Source: Rhodocyclales bacterium (GTDB lineage: Bacteria; Pseudomonadota; Gammaproteobacteria; Burkholderiales; Rhodocyclaceae). From it: a stretch of DNA of 64,000 bases. Positions within the stretch are counted from its first letter, which is position 1; each line of letters starts with the position of its first letter. Shown here piece after piece: positions 48,097 through 57,345 of this stretch. Made by a program: the position numbers and the translations under genes. The DNA lies in the NCBI GenBank assembly GCA_016177805.1, contig JACOUN010000095.1:50409-114408 (forward strand), written 5' to 3'. Below the pieces are notes generated by a model. That model saw only the letters and a program-made list of their open reading frames with translations, was not told the DNA's origin and did not search any database.

Positions 48097-50853
48097 ATGC
48101 TATCCGGCACCGTCGTCGTCAGCGTCTCGTTTGCCTACCTGCTCCTGCTGTTTGCGATTGCCCACTATGGCGACTGGCGCGCCGAGCAGGGGCGCTCCAT
48201 CATCTCCAATTACTGGACCTACGCGCTGTCGATGGCGGTCTACTGTACGGCGTGGACCTATTTCGGTAGTGTCGGGCGAGCGGCCTCGGGTGGCGTGTGG
48301 TTTCTGCCGATCTACCTGGGGCCGACCCTGGCAATGACGTTGGCGTGGCTGGTGCTGCTCAAGATGATCCGGATCGCCAAGAGCTACCGCATCACCTCGA
48401 TCGCCGACTTCATCGCGAGCCGCTACGGCAAGAGCCATTTGCTCGGCGGGCTGGTGACCATCATCACCGTGGTCGGCATCATCCCCTACATCGCTTTGCA
48501 GTTGAAGGCGGTTTCGAGCGGCTACGCGGTGCTCACCGGCGGTAACGGATCGTCGTTCCATCCCACCACCGTGTCGCACTGGCTGCATGACAGCACGCTG
48601 TATGTCGCGCTGATCCTGGCGCTGTTCACGATACTGTTCGGTGCCCGGCATCTGGATGCGACCGAGCGCCACGAAGGCATGGTGGCGGCGATCGCGTTCG
48701 AGTCCGTGGTCAAGCTGGTGGCCTTCCTGATCGGGGGGCTGTTCGTCACCTACGGCATCTACGACGGGTTCGGCGACATCTTCGAACGGGTGCAGGCGGA
48801 GCCGCGGTTGCACCGCTTGCTCACCATCACCGATGCGAGCGAGTCCGGCTACGGGGGGTGGTTTGCGCTGACGCTGCTGGCGATGCTGGCGGTCATCACG
48901 TTGCCGCGCCAGTTTCAGGTGACGGTGGTCGAGAATGTGAACGAGCGTCATCTGCGCCGCGCGATGTGGCTGTTTCCGCTGTATCTGTTCCTGATCAACA
49001 TCTTCGTGCTGCCGATCGCGCTTGGCGGCCTGCTGCATTTCGGCCAGGGTATGGCCGACCCGGATACTTTCGTGCTGTCGCTGCCGCTGTCGCACAACCA
49101 GACCGCGCTGGCGCTGTTGATGTTCGTCGGCGGCCTGTCGGCCGCGACCGGCATGGTGATCGTCGAAACCATCGCCGTCTCCACCATGATCTGCAATGAC
49201 CTGGTGATGCCGGTGCTGTTGCGCAGCAAGCGTTTCAGCCAGGCGGCCCGTTCCGACCTGAGCGTGTTGCTGCTGACCATCCGGCGCGGTGCGATCGTGA
49301 TCGTGGTGCTGCTGGGCTACATGTACTTCCGGCTGGCGGGCGAGGCGCACGCGCTGGTGAGCATAGGTCTGATCAGCTTTGCCGCGGTGGCGCAGTTCGC
49401 CCCGACCATGCTGGGCGGAATGTACTGGCGTGGCGGCACCCGCGACGGGGCGCTCGCGGGCTTGCTGGGCGGGTTCGCGGTGTGGGCGTATACGCTGATG
49501 CTGCCCTCGGTGGCCAAGTCGGGTTGGATAGATCCGGGCATCATCGAACACGGCTTCCTCGGCATCGAACTGCTTCGCCCCGAACAACTGTTCGGCCTGA
49601 CCGGGCTCGACAACATCAGCCACGCCCTGTTCTGGAGCCTGGCGGCCAACATCGGCCTGTACGTCGTGGTTTCGATAGCGCGCGTGCCCACCGGGCAGGA
49701 GGCGAGTCAGGCGACGTTGTTCGTCGATGTGTTCAAGCGCGAGCGGGCCGCCCCGGCCACCTTCTGGCGCGGCAGCGCAAAGGTGCAGGATCTGCTGCCA
49801 CTGGTGTCGCGCTTTCTCGGCGCGGCCAAGACGCGCCGCCTGTTCAACGACTACGCGCGCCAGCGCGGCGTGGTCGGGGTCGAGCAGATCAAGGCGGATG
49901 CGGCGCTGGTGCAGTTTGCCGAAACCCAGTTGGCCGGAGCCATCGGCAGCGCATCGGCGCACGTGATGGTGTCGTCGGTAGTGCAGGAGGAGCCGTTGGG
50001 GCTGGACGAGGTGATGGACATCCTCGACGAGGCCTCGCAAGTGCGAGCCTATTCGCATCAGCTCGAAGAGAAGTCGCGCGAACTTGAGGCCGCCACGGAA
50101 GAGTTGCGGGCGGCCAACGAACGCCTCAAGGAACTGGACCGGCTCAAGGACGACATCATGTCGTCGGTCACCCACGAGCTGCGCACCCCGCTCACGTCGA
50201 TACGGGCGCTGTCGGAAATGCTGCTCGACGATCCGAAGATGGCGCTGGAGAACCGCAAGCGCTTTCTCGGCATCATCGTATCCGAGACCGAACGCCTGAC
50301 GCGGCTGGTCAACCAGGTGCTCGATCTCGCAAAAATCGAGTCCGGGCACGCGGAGTGGCACAATTCGGACGTCGACATGCGGGCGTTGGTCGAGCATGCT
50401 GTCGAAGCCACGCGCCAGTTGTTCCACGACCGCGGCGCGCGGGTCGAGGTGGTGGTGCCGGACGAGGCACCGCATCTGCTCGCCGATCATGACCGACTGC
50501 TGCAGGTCATGCTCAACATGCTGTCGAATGCGGCAAAATTCGTGCAGAAGGGAATAGGCCTGGTGCGGGTGGAACTCGAAAGCCTCGATACAGAGGTCAG
50601 AGTTGCGGTCAGGGACAACGGGCCCGGCATCGCGCCCGAGTTCATGCCTTATGTGTTCGAGAAGTTCCGGCAGGGAGGCGACCAGAAGGACCGGCCACAG
50701 GGCACCGGTCTGGGTCTGCCGATCAGCCGCCAGATCATCGAGCACTTTGGCGGGCGCATGTGGGTTGAATCAATGCCGGGGGAGGGCGCGACATTTGTGT
50801 TCGCGTTGCCTTGGGGCGAGCCGGCCGGGACGCTGTCGCGGGCGGAACCGTGA
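48097..50853 (+). CDS. Sensor histidine kinase with sodium-solute symporter domain (CbrA/CrbS-like)
   Basis: A 918-residue kinase. Residues 1 to about 500 are an SSS-type transporter domain with about 13 helices (YRITSIADFIASRYG, LPRQFQVTVVENV). A linker with a coiled coil follows, then HisKA with phospho-His693 (VTHELRTPLTSIR) and HATPase with N-box MLSNAAKF, DNGPGI and GTGLGLPIS. Kinases of this form sense acetate, amino acids or carbon status; the adjacent acs and acetate-type symporter suggest acetate. It has no PAS domain that I can see clearly. A receiver protein follows 30 bp later. Confidence 0.92.
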   Translation: MLSGTVVVSVSFAYLLLLFAIAHYGDWRAEQGRSIISNYWTYALSMAVYCTAWTYFGSVGRAASGGVWFLPIYLGPTLAMTLAWLVLLKMIRIAKSYRITSIADFIASRYGKSHLLGGLVTIITVVGIIPYIALQLKAVSSGYAVLTGGNGSSFHPTTVSHWLHDSTLYVALILALFTILFGARHLDATERHEGMVAAIAFESVVKLVAFLIGGLFVTYGIYDGFGDIFERVQAEPRLHRLLTITDASESGYGGWFALTLLAMLAVITLPRQFQVTVVENVNERHLRRAMWLFPLYLFLINIFVLPIALGGLLHFGQGMADPDTFVLSLPLSHNQTALALLMFVGGLSAATGMVIVETIAVSTMICNDLVMPVLLRSKRFSQAARSDLSVLLLTIRRGAIVIVVLLGYMYFRLAGEAHALVSIGLISFAAVAQFAPTMLGGMYWRGGTRDGALAGLLGGFAVWAYTLMLPSVAKSGWIDPGIIEHGFLGIELLRPEQLFGLTGLDNISHALFWSLAANIGLYVVVSIARVPTGQEASQATLFVDVFKRERAAPATFWRGSAKVQDLLPLVSRFLGAAKTRRLFNDYARQRGVVGVEQIKADAALVQFAETQLAGAIGSASAHVMVSSVVQEEPLGLDEVMDILDEASQVRAYSHQLEEKSRELEAATEELRAANERLKELDRLKDDIMSSVTHELRTPLTSIRALSEMLLDDPKMALENRKRFLGIIVSETERLTRLVNQVLDLAKIESGHAEWHNSDVDMRALVEHAVEATRQLFHDRGARVEVVVPDEAPHLLADHDRLLQVMLNMLSNAAKFVQKGIGLVRVELESLDTEVRVAVRDNGPGIAPEFMPYVFEKFRQGGDQKDRPQGTGLGLPISRQIIEHFGGRMWVESMPGEGATFVFALPWGEPAGTLSRAEP

Positions 50854-50883
50854 GCCGGGTAGCAAATGGATGGAGGGAGCCGC

Positions 50884-51255
50884 ATGGCGAGCAAGATACT
50901 GATAGCCGACGATGAGCAGAATATCGTCATATCTCTGGAATTCCTGATGAAGCGCGAGGGCTACGAGGTAGTGATCGCGAACGATGGCGAGGAGGCCATC
51001 GACAAGATACGCAGCGAGATGCCGGACCTGGTGCTGCTGGACGTCATGATGCCGAAGAAGAGCGGCTTCGAGGTGTGCCAGGAGATCAAGAGCGATCCGG
51101 CGCTGCAGTCGGTGCGCATCCTGATGCTGACCGCCAAGGGGCGCGACACCGAAGTCGCCAAGGGTCTGGCCCTGGGGGCCGACGCCTACATGACCAAACC
51201 GTTTGCCACCAAGGAGCTGGTCGCGCGCGTGCAAAGCATGCTCGAACAGGGGTAG
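50884..51255 (+). CDS. Single-domain response regulator (CheY-like)
   Basis: A 123-residue receiver with no output domain: ILIADDEQNIVISL, phospho-Asp in LVLLDVMMPKKSG, Thr in LMLTAKG and Lys in YMTKPF. ATG 50884 follows GGAGGG at 50872-50877; an in-frame ATG at 50866 lies in front of that site. It is presumably phosphorylated by the SSS kinase. Without a DNA-binding part it must act by protein contact, with the next gene's product as a candidate partner. Confidence 0.93.
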   Translation: MASKILIADDEQNIVISLEFLMKREGYEVVIANDGEEAIDKIRSEMPDLVLLDVMMPKKSGFEVCQEIKSDPALQSVRILMLTAKGRDTEVAKGLALGADAYMTKPFATKELVARVQSMLEQG

Positions 51256-51263
51256 GCATCATC

Positions 51264-53450
51264 ATGAACGCGCGTACCCGCTTCGTCATCGCGGTCCTGA
51301 TACTCGGCCTGCTGATGACTGGTCCGTTCGTCGTGACCGGGATCCTGGTGTGGCTGGGCGTGCATGGCGAGAGCCGCGAGCTGCTGGTCAAGGTCGTGGT
51401 GCCGCACCTGCCGCTGGGCACCATGATGACCATCATCGGTTTCATCATCGGTGTCGGTGTCGTGCGCAACTTGTTCCGCCAGTACGTGCAGGGCTTGCTG
51501 CGGATGGCCGAAAACCAGCATCTGATGCTGGGTGCCAACCGCGATTTCCGCGTCGACGAGAATGAAGGGCCGCCCGAAGTCCAGGCGCTGGCCCGCACCG
51601 CCAATGCGCTGGCCGAACAGCGTGATGTGCTGCTTCAGGATGTCGAGGCGCAGATCGCGCACGCCAAGCAGTCGGTGGAGGAGGAGAAGGACCGCCTCGC
51701 GGCGCTCATGTCGGAGCTGACCCAGAGCGTGGTGGTGTGCAACCTGGACGGGCGCATCCTGCTCTACAACAGCCGCGCCCGCCAGCAGTTCCGCGCCATG
51801 TCGAACGCGCCGCAGGTGGCCGGCGGCGGCGAGTTGATCGGGCTCGGACGCTCGATCTACGCCGTGTTCGACCGCAACCTGATCGCCCACGCGCTGGAAA
51901 CCATCCAGCACCGCGTGCGGCGCGGCGACGAACAGGCGGTGGCGAAATTCGTCACCACCGGCGGCGCCGGGCAGTTGCTGCGGGTGCAGATGTCGGCGGT
52001 GCTTTCCGCACGCGCGGGGCAGGGCGCGGACGATGATGGGGGCGAGCGGGTCATGACCGGCTTCATCCTGCTGCTGGAGAACGTCACGCGTGACTTCGAG
52101 GAGGAATCCCGCCGTGACCAGATGCTGCACAGCCTGACCGAAGGCAACCGCGCGGCGCTGGCCAACGTGCGCATCGCCGCCGAAATGCTCGAATACCCGG
52201 ATCTGGACGAAGCCCTGCGCGAGCGCTTCAGCCGCGTGGTGCGCGACGAGATCGGCGCCATGAGCGAACGCCTGGACGCCACCGCGAGCGAATTCGCCGA
52301 CGCGCTCAAGTCGCGCTGGCCACTTGAGGAGATGCTCGGCGCCGACCTGCTGGCGGCGGCGCAGCGGCGCGTGACCGCCACCCTGAGCACCCCGACCAAG
52401 CTCGAAGAAGTGGATGAGTCGCTGTGGGTGAAGGTGGACAGCTTCTCGCTGCTGCAAGTCATCCTGTACCTGGTCAATCGCCTGGTGGAAGAGTTCGGTG
52501 TGCGCGAGGTGCGTTTTCGCCTGAGCGGCGCCGGCCGGCTGGTGCATCTGGACCTGATCTGGGCCGGCGCCAGCATGAGCAACGAAACCGTGGTGCACTG
52601 GGAACTTGACCCGATGACGGTCGGTGACGAGCGCAGTCCGCTCACGGTGCGCGACGTGATCGAACGCCACGGCGGCGAAATGTGGCTGGAACGCGAGAAG
52701 GTCCGCCACCGCGCCTTCTTCCGCATCCTGCTGCCGGCCGCCAATCCGCAGGCGCAAGTGGATGCGAGCGCCTACCTCAAGGTGCAAAGCCGCCCCGAAT
52801 ATTACGATTTTGACCTGTTCAAATGGTCCGAGAAGGCGCGCGAGATCGACGACCGTCTGCTGACCGAACTGACCTACACGGTATTCGACACCGAAACGAC
52901 CGGACTCAATCCGTCGCAGGGCGACGAGATCATCCAGATCGGCGCCACCCGCATCGTCAACGGCAAGCTGCTGCGGCATGAGTCGTTCGAGCAACTGGTC
53001 GATCCGCGCCGCCCGCTCAACCCCGAGTCGATACCGATACACGGCATACGACCGGAAATGCTGGTGAACCAGCCCACCATCGACAAAGTGTTGCCGGCGT
53101 TTCACGCATTCGCCCAGGATACCGTGCTGATCGCGCACAACGCGGCGTTCGACATGCGCTTTCTGCAGCTCAAGGAAGGCATGACCGGCCTGGTGTTCGA
53201 CCAGCCGGTGCTCGACACGCTGCTGCTGTCCGGGGTGCTGCACCCCAACCAGGAATCGCACCGGCTGGAGGCCATCGCCGAACGCCTCAACCTCACCATC
53301 GTTGGCCGCCATACCGCGCTGGGCGACGCGATCGTCACCGCCGAGGTGTTCCTCAAGCTGATCCCCCTGCTGGCGGAAAACGGCGTACGCACGCTGCGCG
53401 AGGCGCGCGAAGCGGCGGAAAAATCCTACTACGCGAGGATCAAGTATTGA
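51264..53450 (+). CDS. Degenerate sensor kinase fused to a DnaQ-like exonuclease
   Basis: A 728-residue protein. Residues 1-75 hold two membrane helices, then a HAMP-like/coiled segment and a PAS-like region (TQSVVVCNLDGRILLYNSRARQQF). Residues about 285-500 align in order with a histidine kinase core, but the phospho-His box reads MLHSLTEGNRAALANVR and the ATP boxes are eroded, so catalysis is doubtful. Residues about 535-710 are a DEDDh exonuclease with VFDTETTGLN, IAHNAAFDMRFL and HTALGDAIVTAE, all catalytic positions kept. It starts eight bases after the receiver gene. The job is unknown. Confidence 0.88.
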   Translation: MNARTRFVIAVLILGLLMTGPFVVTGILVWLGVHGESRELLVKVVVPHLPLGTMMTIIGFIIGVGVVRNLFRQYVQGLLRMAENQHLMLGANRDFRVDENEGPPEVQALARTANALAEQRDVLLQDVEAQIAHAKQSVEEEKDRLAALMSELTQSVVVCNLDGRILLYNSRARQQFRAMSNAPQVAGGGELIGLGRSIYAVFDRNLIAHALETIQHRVRRGDEQAVAKFVTTGGAGQLLRVQMSAVLSARAGQGADDDGGERVMTGFILLLENVTRDFEEESRRDQMLHSLTEGNRAALANVRIAAEMLEYPDLDEALRERFSRVVRDEIGAMSERLDATASEFADALKSRWPLEEMLGADLLAAAQRRVTATLSTPTKLEEVDESLWVKVDSFSLLQVILYLVNRLVEEFGVREVRFRLSGAGRLVHLDLIWAGASMSNETVVHWELDPMTVGDERSPLTVRDVIERHGGEMWLEREKVRHRAFFRILLPAANPQAQVDASAYLKVQSRPEYYDFDLFKWSEKAREIDDRLLTELTYTVFDTETTGLNPSQGDEIIQIGATRIVNGKLLRHESFEQLVDPRRPLNPESIPIHGIRPEMLVNQPTIDKVLPAFHAFAQDTVLIAHNAAFDMRFLQLKEGMTGLVFDQPVLDTLLLSGVLHPNQESHRLEAIAERLNLTIVGRHTALGDAIVTAEVFLKLIPLLAENGVRTLREAREAAEKSYYARIKY

Positions 53451-53523
53451 GCCGCGATCACGTAGCGCGGGCAGGTTTTGAACCGCCCTGTACCAAGCGG
53501 ATACGATCGCGGGTGAGCGCGGC

Positions 53524-55581
53524 ATGAGCCGGGCGGACGGCTTCGCGCGCCGCCTGCGGCGCTACTACGTGTGGTACACCGGCAGCTTCCTGGTCTTCAT
53601 CGTGCTGCTGGCGATCGGCGAATTCTTCGGCATGTCGCAGACCGCGATCGGCCACGTGTTCCTGTTCGCGACCATCGCCATCTACGCCGGCATAGGTGTG
53701 ATGAGCCGCACCTCCGACGTATCCGAATACTACGTCGCGGGGCGGCGCGTACCAGCGGTGTTCAACGGCATGGCCACCGCCGCCGACTGGATGAGCGCCG
53801 CCTCCTTCATCGGCCTGGCCGGCACCCTCTACCTGTCCGGCTTCGAAGGGCTGGCCTTCGTCACCGGCTGGACCGGCGGCTTCGTCCTGGTGGCACTGCT
53901 GCTCGCGCCCTATCTGCGCAAGTTCGGCCAATACACCATTCCGGATTTCCTCGGCGCGCGCTACGAAGGCAACGCGGTGCGCCTGGTCGGCATGGCGGCG
54001 GCGGTGCTGACCAGCTTCGTCTACCTCGTCGCGCAAATCTACGGCGTCGGGCTGATCACCAGCCGCTTCGTCAACGTCGAGTTCGAGATCGGCCTGTTCA
54101 TCGGTCTGACCGGCATCCTCGTGTGCTCCTTTCTCGGCGGCATGCGCGCCGTCACCTGGACCCAGGTCGCGCAGTACGTGATCCTGATCATCGCCTACCT
54201 CGTGCCGGTACTGATCCTGTCGTACAAGATCACCGGCGTGCCGATTCCGCAGGTGATGTACGGCCAGGTGCTGAGCCAGTTGTCGCAGAAGGAAGAGCAA
54301 CTGTTCGTCGACCCGCAGGAAGCCGATGCGCGGCGTCAATACGCCTTCCGCGCCGACAACTACGCCTCCAAGATCGCCTTCCTGCCGGACACGCTGGAAG
54401 CCGAGCGGCGCGGCGTTGCCGACAAACTGCACACACTGCGCCAGGAAAACGCCTCGGCGCGCGAAATCGCCAAACTCGAACGCGCCCTGCACCAGCTACC
54501 CAGAACACCCGAAGCCGCCCGTGTCGAATGGGAGGCCGCGCGTCAGGCCGCGCTGCAGCGCTCCAAACTGCCACCACGCCACGCCGAAGCGCACCCCGGC
54601 GAAACGCCCGAAGCCTCGCGCGTCGCGCGCAACAACTTCCTCGCCCTGGTGTTCGTTCTGATGGTCGGCACCGCCGCGCTGCCCCACATCCTGATGCGCT
54701 ACTACACCACCCCCAACGTCGTCGAAGCGCGCAAGTCGGTGCTGTGGTCGCTGCTGTTCATCACCCTGCTCTACGTCACCGCCCCCGCCTACGCGGTGTT
54801 CGCCAAGTGGGAGGTGTACACCCGCCTCATCGGCTCGCGCATCGCCGACCTGCCGCAATGGGTCGCCTCGTGGGGCAAGGTCGGCATGGTCAAGATCGAA
54901 GACATCAACGGCGACGGCTTCCTGCAACTGGCCGAACTCACCCTCAACACCGACATCATCGTGCTCGCCACCCCCGAAATCGCCGGCCTGCCCTACGTCG
55001 TCGCCGGGCTGGTCGCCGCCGGCGGGCTGGCGGCGGCCCTGTCGACCGCCGACGGCCTGCTGCTCACCATATCGAATGCGCTGTCGCACGACCTCTACTA
55101 CAAAGTCATCAACCCGCAAGCCACCACCCACCGCCGCCTGGTCATCTCCAAGTCGCAACTGCTGGTGGTCGCGGTGGTCGCCGCCTGGGTCGCCTCGCTG
55201 CGCCCCGACAACATCCTGTTCATGGTCGGGCTGGCCTTCTCCATCGCCGCCTCCGCCTTCTTCCCGGCGCTGGTGCTGGGCATCTTCTGGAAACGCGCCA
55301 ACCGCCCCGGCGCGTTGACCGGCATGGTCGCCGGACTGAGCCTGACGCTGTACTACGTGGTCCGCACCCACCCCTTCTTCGGCGGCTCGCTCGACGCCGC
55401 CTGGTTCGGCATCAACCCCATCTCCAGCGGCGTATTCGGCACCCTCGTCGGCATCGTCGTCATCGTCGTCGTCAGCCTGCTGACCAAACCCCCGCCCGAA
55501 GAAATCCAGCGCTTCGTCGACTACGTCCGCTACCCCCGGCTCCCCTCCGACCGCACGCCAACCCTGCCGGGCAACGACTGA
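53524..55581 (+). CDS. Sodium-solute symporter, VC_2705 (ActP-like) family
   Basis: A 685-residue transporter. The N-terminal half has SEYYVAGRRVPAVFNGMATAADWMSAASFIGLAG, of which VAGRRVPAVFNGMA is diagnostic for this family of probable acetate or short-chain acid symporters. A long hydrophilic insert (about residues 255-370) is family-typical. Residues 460-471 form a canonical EF-hand loop (DINGDGFLQLAE) in an extramembrane segment. The locus with acs and an SSS kinase supports acetate uptake. It begins 73 bp after the exonuclease fusion. Confidence 0.9.
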   Translation: MSRADGFARRLRRYYVWYTGSFLVFIVLLAIGEFFGMSQTAIGHVFLFATIAIYAGIGVMSRTSDVSEYYVAGRRVPAVFNGMATAADWMSAASFIGLAGTLYLSGFEGLAFVTGWTGGFVLVALLLAPYLRKFGQYTIPDFLGARYEGNAVRLVGMAAAVLTSFVYLVAQIYGVGLITSRFVNVEFEIGLFIGLTGILVCSFLGGMRAVTWTQVAQYVILIIAYLVPVLILSYKITGVPIPQVMYGQVLSQLSQKEEQLFVDPQEADARRQYAFRADNYASKIAFLPDTLEAERRGVADKLHTLRQENASAREIAKLERALHQLPRTPEAARVEWEAARQAALQRSKLPPRHAEAHPGETPEASRVARNNFLALVFVLMVGTAALPHILMRYYTTPNVVEARKSVLWSLLFITLLYVTAPAYAVFAKWEVYTRLIGSRIADLPQWVASWGKVGMVKIEDINGDGFLQLAELTLNTDIIVLATPEIAGLPYVVAGLVAAGGLAAALSTADGLLLTISNALSHDLYYKVINPQATTHRRLVISKSQLLVVAVVAAWVASLRPDNILFMVGLAFSIAASAFFPALVLGIFWKRANRPGALTGMVAGLSLTLYYVVRTHPFFGGSLDAAWFGINPISSGVFGTLVGIVVIVVVSLLTKPPPEEIQRFVDYVRYPRLPSDRTPTLPGND

Positions 55582-55635
55582 CCGACGTCACCCGCATGCC
55601 GAAACGAACCGGCGGAAACAGCACCGAAAGAGGGG

Positions 55636-55663
55636 TTACGCTCGTCCGCGTTTCTGTTAAAAT
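55636..55663 (+). promoter_or_regulatory. Probable sigma-70 promoter of tRNA-Ser
   Basis: TTACGC (55636-55641), 16-bp spacer, TAAAAT (55658-55663), 13 bases before the tRNA. The -10 box is good, the -35 box moderate. Confidence 0.6.
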
Positions 55664-55676
55664 GCCCGGCTTCCGC

Positions 55677-55767
55677 GGAGAGGTGGATGAGTGGTTTAAG
55701 TCGCACGCCTGGAAAGCGTGTTTAGGATAATATCCTAACGCGGGTTCGAATCCCGCCCTCTCCGCCA
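55677..55767 (+). tRNA. tRNA-Ser (GGA)
   Basis: A 91-base class II tRNA with CCA encoded. Acceptor GGAGAGG pairs with CCTCTCC, the anticodon arm CACGC-CTGGAAA-GCGTG gives GGA, and the long variable arm TTAGGATAATATCCTAA forms a stem. Accessory genes begin directly downstream, as is common at tRNA-Ser loci. Confidence 0.96.
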
Positions 55768-55775
55768 CAAACCTG

Positions 55776-55802
55776 AAAAGCCCTTGATTCAAGGGCTTTT
55801 TG
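55776..55802 (+). terminator. Terminator after tRNA-Ser
   Basis: AAAAGCCCTTGA, one base, TCAAGGGCTTTT, T. A 12-bp stem beginning 9 bases after the tRNA. Confidence 0.85.
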
Positions 55803-55855
55803 CATTTCTGGGCGTTAACTTGGCCGAAGCTCCGGTGGCGTCCGCGCCACCGGCC

Positions 55856-56041
55856 TTATGCGTTCTCCCAAGGGTTGATAACGGGCAAGCCGGTCGCCAG
55901 GAAGGGGCTCGTGTCGCGTGTGGCAACGATAAATCCATTGGCGATGGCCATGGCGGCAATGCAGGCGTCGGCAGTCTCGATACCAAGGCCAGCCTTGCGA
56001 GCCCGAGTAGATCCTATGAGCAAGGCGAGCTGCCCGCGCAA
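55856..56041 (-). pseudogene. VapC/FitB-type PIN toxin, C-terminal remnant
   Basis: About 60 residues match the C-terminal third of PIN-domain toxins: ETADACIAAMAIANGFIVATRD with the conserved acidic residues and the ending TGLPVINPWENA. The N-terminal part with the first catalytic Asp is missing. The frame is open only back to a TAG near 56084 and has no proper start or ribosome site. No antitoxin gene is left. It looks like the rest of a VapBC locus cut off by the arrival of the HNH gene. Confidence 0.7.
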
Positions 56042-56067
56042 CGCAATGATTGACTGCCGTCTCCAAG

Positions 56068-57159
56068 CTAGATGGGGAGAGTTCCTTGCCTATTGTTCAT
56101 AATCTCTGAAAGCACGGCATAGATTGCCGCCCGTCTATATGTGTTCATTGGGGTAGTTGCCGAAACGCCGTCAAGTCGTGCAACAACCGATCCGCCCTGC
56201 TCGGCAGAGCGGGACTTCAGTAGCTGGCCCGCTAGGCCAGACAGATTTTCCCTAGAGTGTGGGTGCAGAGGCATGATAGTTGGGTCGAGACCCTGCTCCT
56301 GGATCGCCTGCCTCACTGGTATGAACTCCTCCGGGTCTCGTAGTGCAGGGACCGCCTCCTTGATCTCTCCAATTGTCGTTTCATGTTGAATCAGTTTCCG
56401 GTCATGAGCATGCAATCGAGGCGCTACGGCCTGCTTGATAGTCTCGACTAGCGCGTCCAGAGTGACCGCTGATTCCGAAGCGGGAGGGGGTGTCCTAGCG
56501 TTCAGCATTGCGGCGATAGCACGCTCTTGCAGGTCGTACCCCCAGTTAATCAAGCGCTCATAGTTCTCGTGAAACTCTTCGAGCTGCCTTGTCTCTGCCG
56601 GTGGCCGCGATTTATACCCAGTACTTCCGAACTCCCGATCAAACGTTCGCAATTGTGCGGCCACCGCATGCCAACGATACACAGGCGTATTCGCGTAGCA
56701 CATCTCAAGGGGACCGCCCGCCGAGTCTCTTCTCAGAATCGACATCCTTGCGAGCCCGGTTTCGAAATTCACAATCATAAACTCGGGTACTTTTAGCGCC
56801 CGACTCCATGATTTGGCCGACGCATACACTCGCCCCTCGTCGCTTAACAAGTAGTTCAACTTGGTTCCAGAAGGGGATATCTCGGAGAATCTTTCTACCT
56901 TCTTCAATTCCTTTGCCATCTTCAGAACTCCGTGTGCGGTATCGTGGCATCGTTTGCATACGGCAAGGGTGCTATTGGGGTGTTCCTCCCCGAACTGTTT
57001 TGGGTACCGTACATGATGGACTTCCGTGGCAAAGCCACCACAAAACTGACAGCGCCCGCTAGTGCGGTCTAGCGCAACGTTCCTGATATCGGACCATTCC
57101 GAACTCTTGAGATACCGAAGGTACTCCTTTCGACGGGAGATCATCGACACACAACCCAT
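56068..57159 (-). CDS. HNH endonuclease-domain protein
   Basis: A 363-residue protein. Residues about 30-85 are an HNH fold with zinc Cys pairs (CQFCG, CKRCH) and the catalytic EVHHVRYP. The C-terminal 270 residues are not recognised. ATG 57159 or 57144 are the likely starts; neither has a good ribosome site, and the frame runs back to 57333 without a better one. The DNA is clearly less GC-rich than its neighbours, which suggests transfer. It sits between a VapC remnant and the NosR-like repeat, so a defence or mobile-element role is likely but not shown. Confidence 0.75.
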   Translation of the reverse strand: MGCVSMISRRKEYLRYLKSSEWSDIRNVALDRTSGRCQFCGGFATEVHHVRYPKQFGEEHPNSTLAVCKRCHDTAHGVLKMAKELKKVERFSEISPSGTKLNYLLSDEGRVYASAKSWSRALKVPEFMIVNFETGLARMSILRRDSAGGPLEMCYANTPVYRWHAVAAQLRTFDREFGSTGYKSRPPAETRQLEEFHENYERLINWGYDLQERAIAAMLNARTPPPASESAVTLDALVETIKQAVAPRLHAHDRKLIQHETTIGEIKEAVPALRDPEEFIPVRQAIQEQGLDPTIMPLHPHSRENLSGLAGQLLKSRSAEQGGSVVARLDGVSATTPMNTYRRAAIYAVLSEIMNNRQGTLPI

Positions 57160-57345
57160 GAGGTAATCGGAGAAACCTACTTTAGCAGAATGATATGTCC
57201 TGCAACTACGGTGAGAAATCGGGAGATTGCCCCAGCAGGCGACGGATGGTGGGAACTCCCGCGATGGGAGGTTACTCAGGCCGAAGGTTCGTCGCCTGAA
57301 CCCAACTCCCTCCGCACTGTCTCCCGGCCCCATCCAGCACCCTCC

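Noticed and set aside
48100..50745. 881-codon minus-strand frame opposite the SSS kinase
   Set aside because: Shadow of a well-defined kinase; no recognisable domain.
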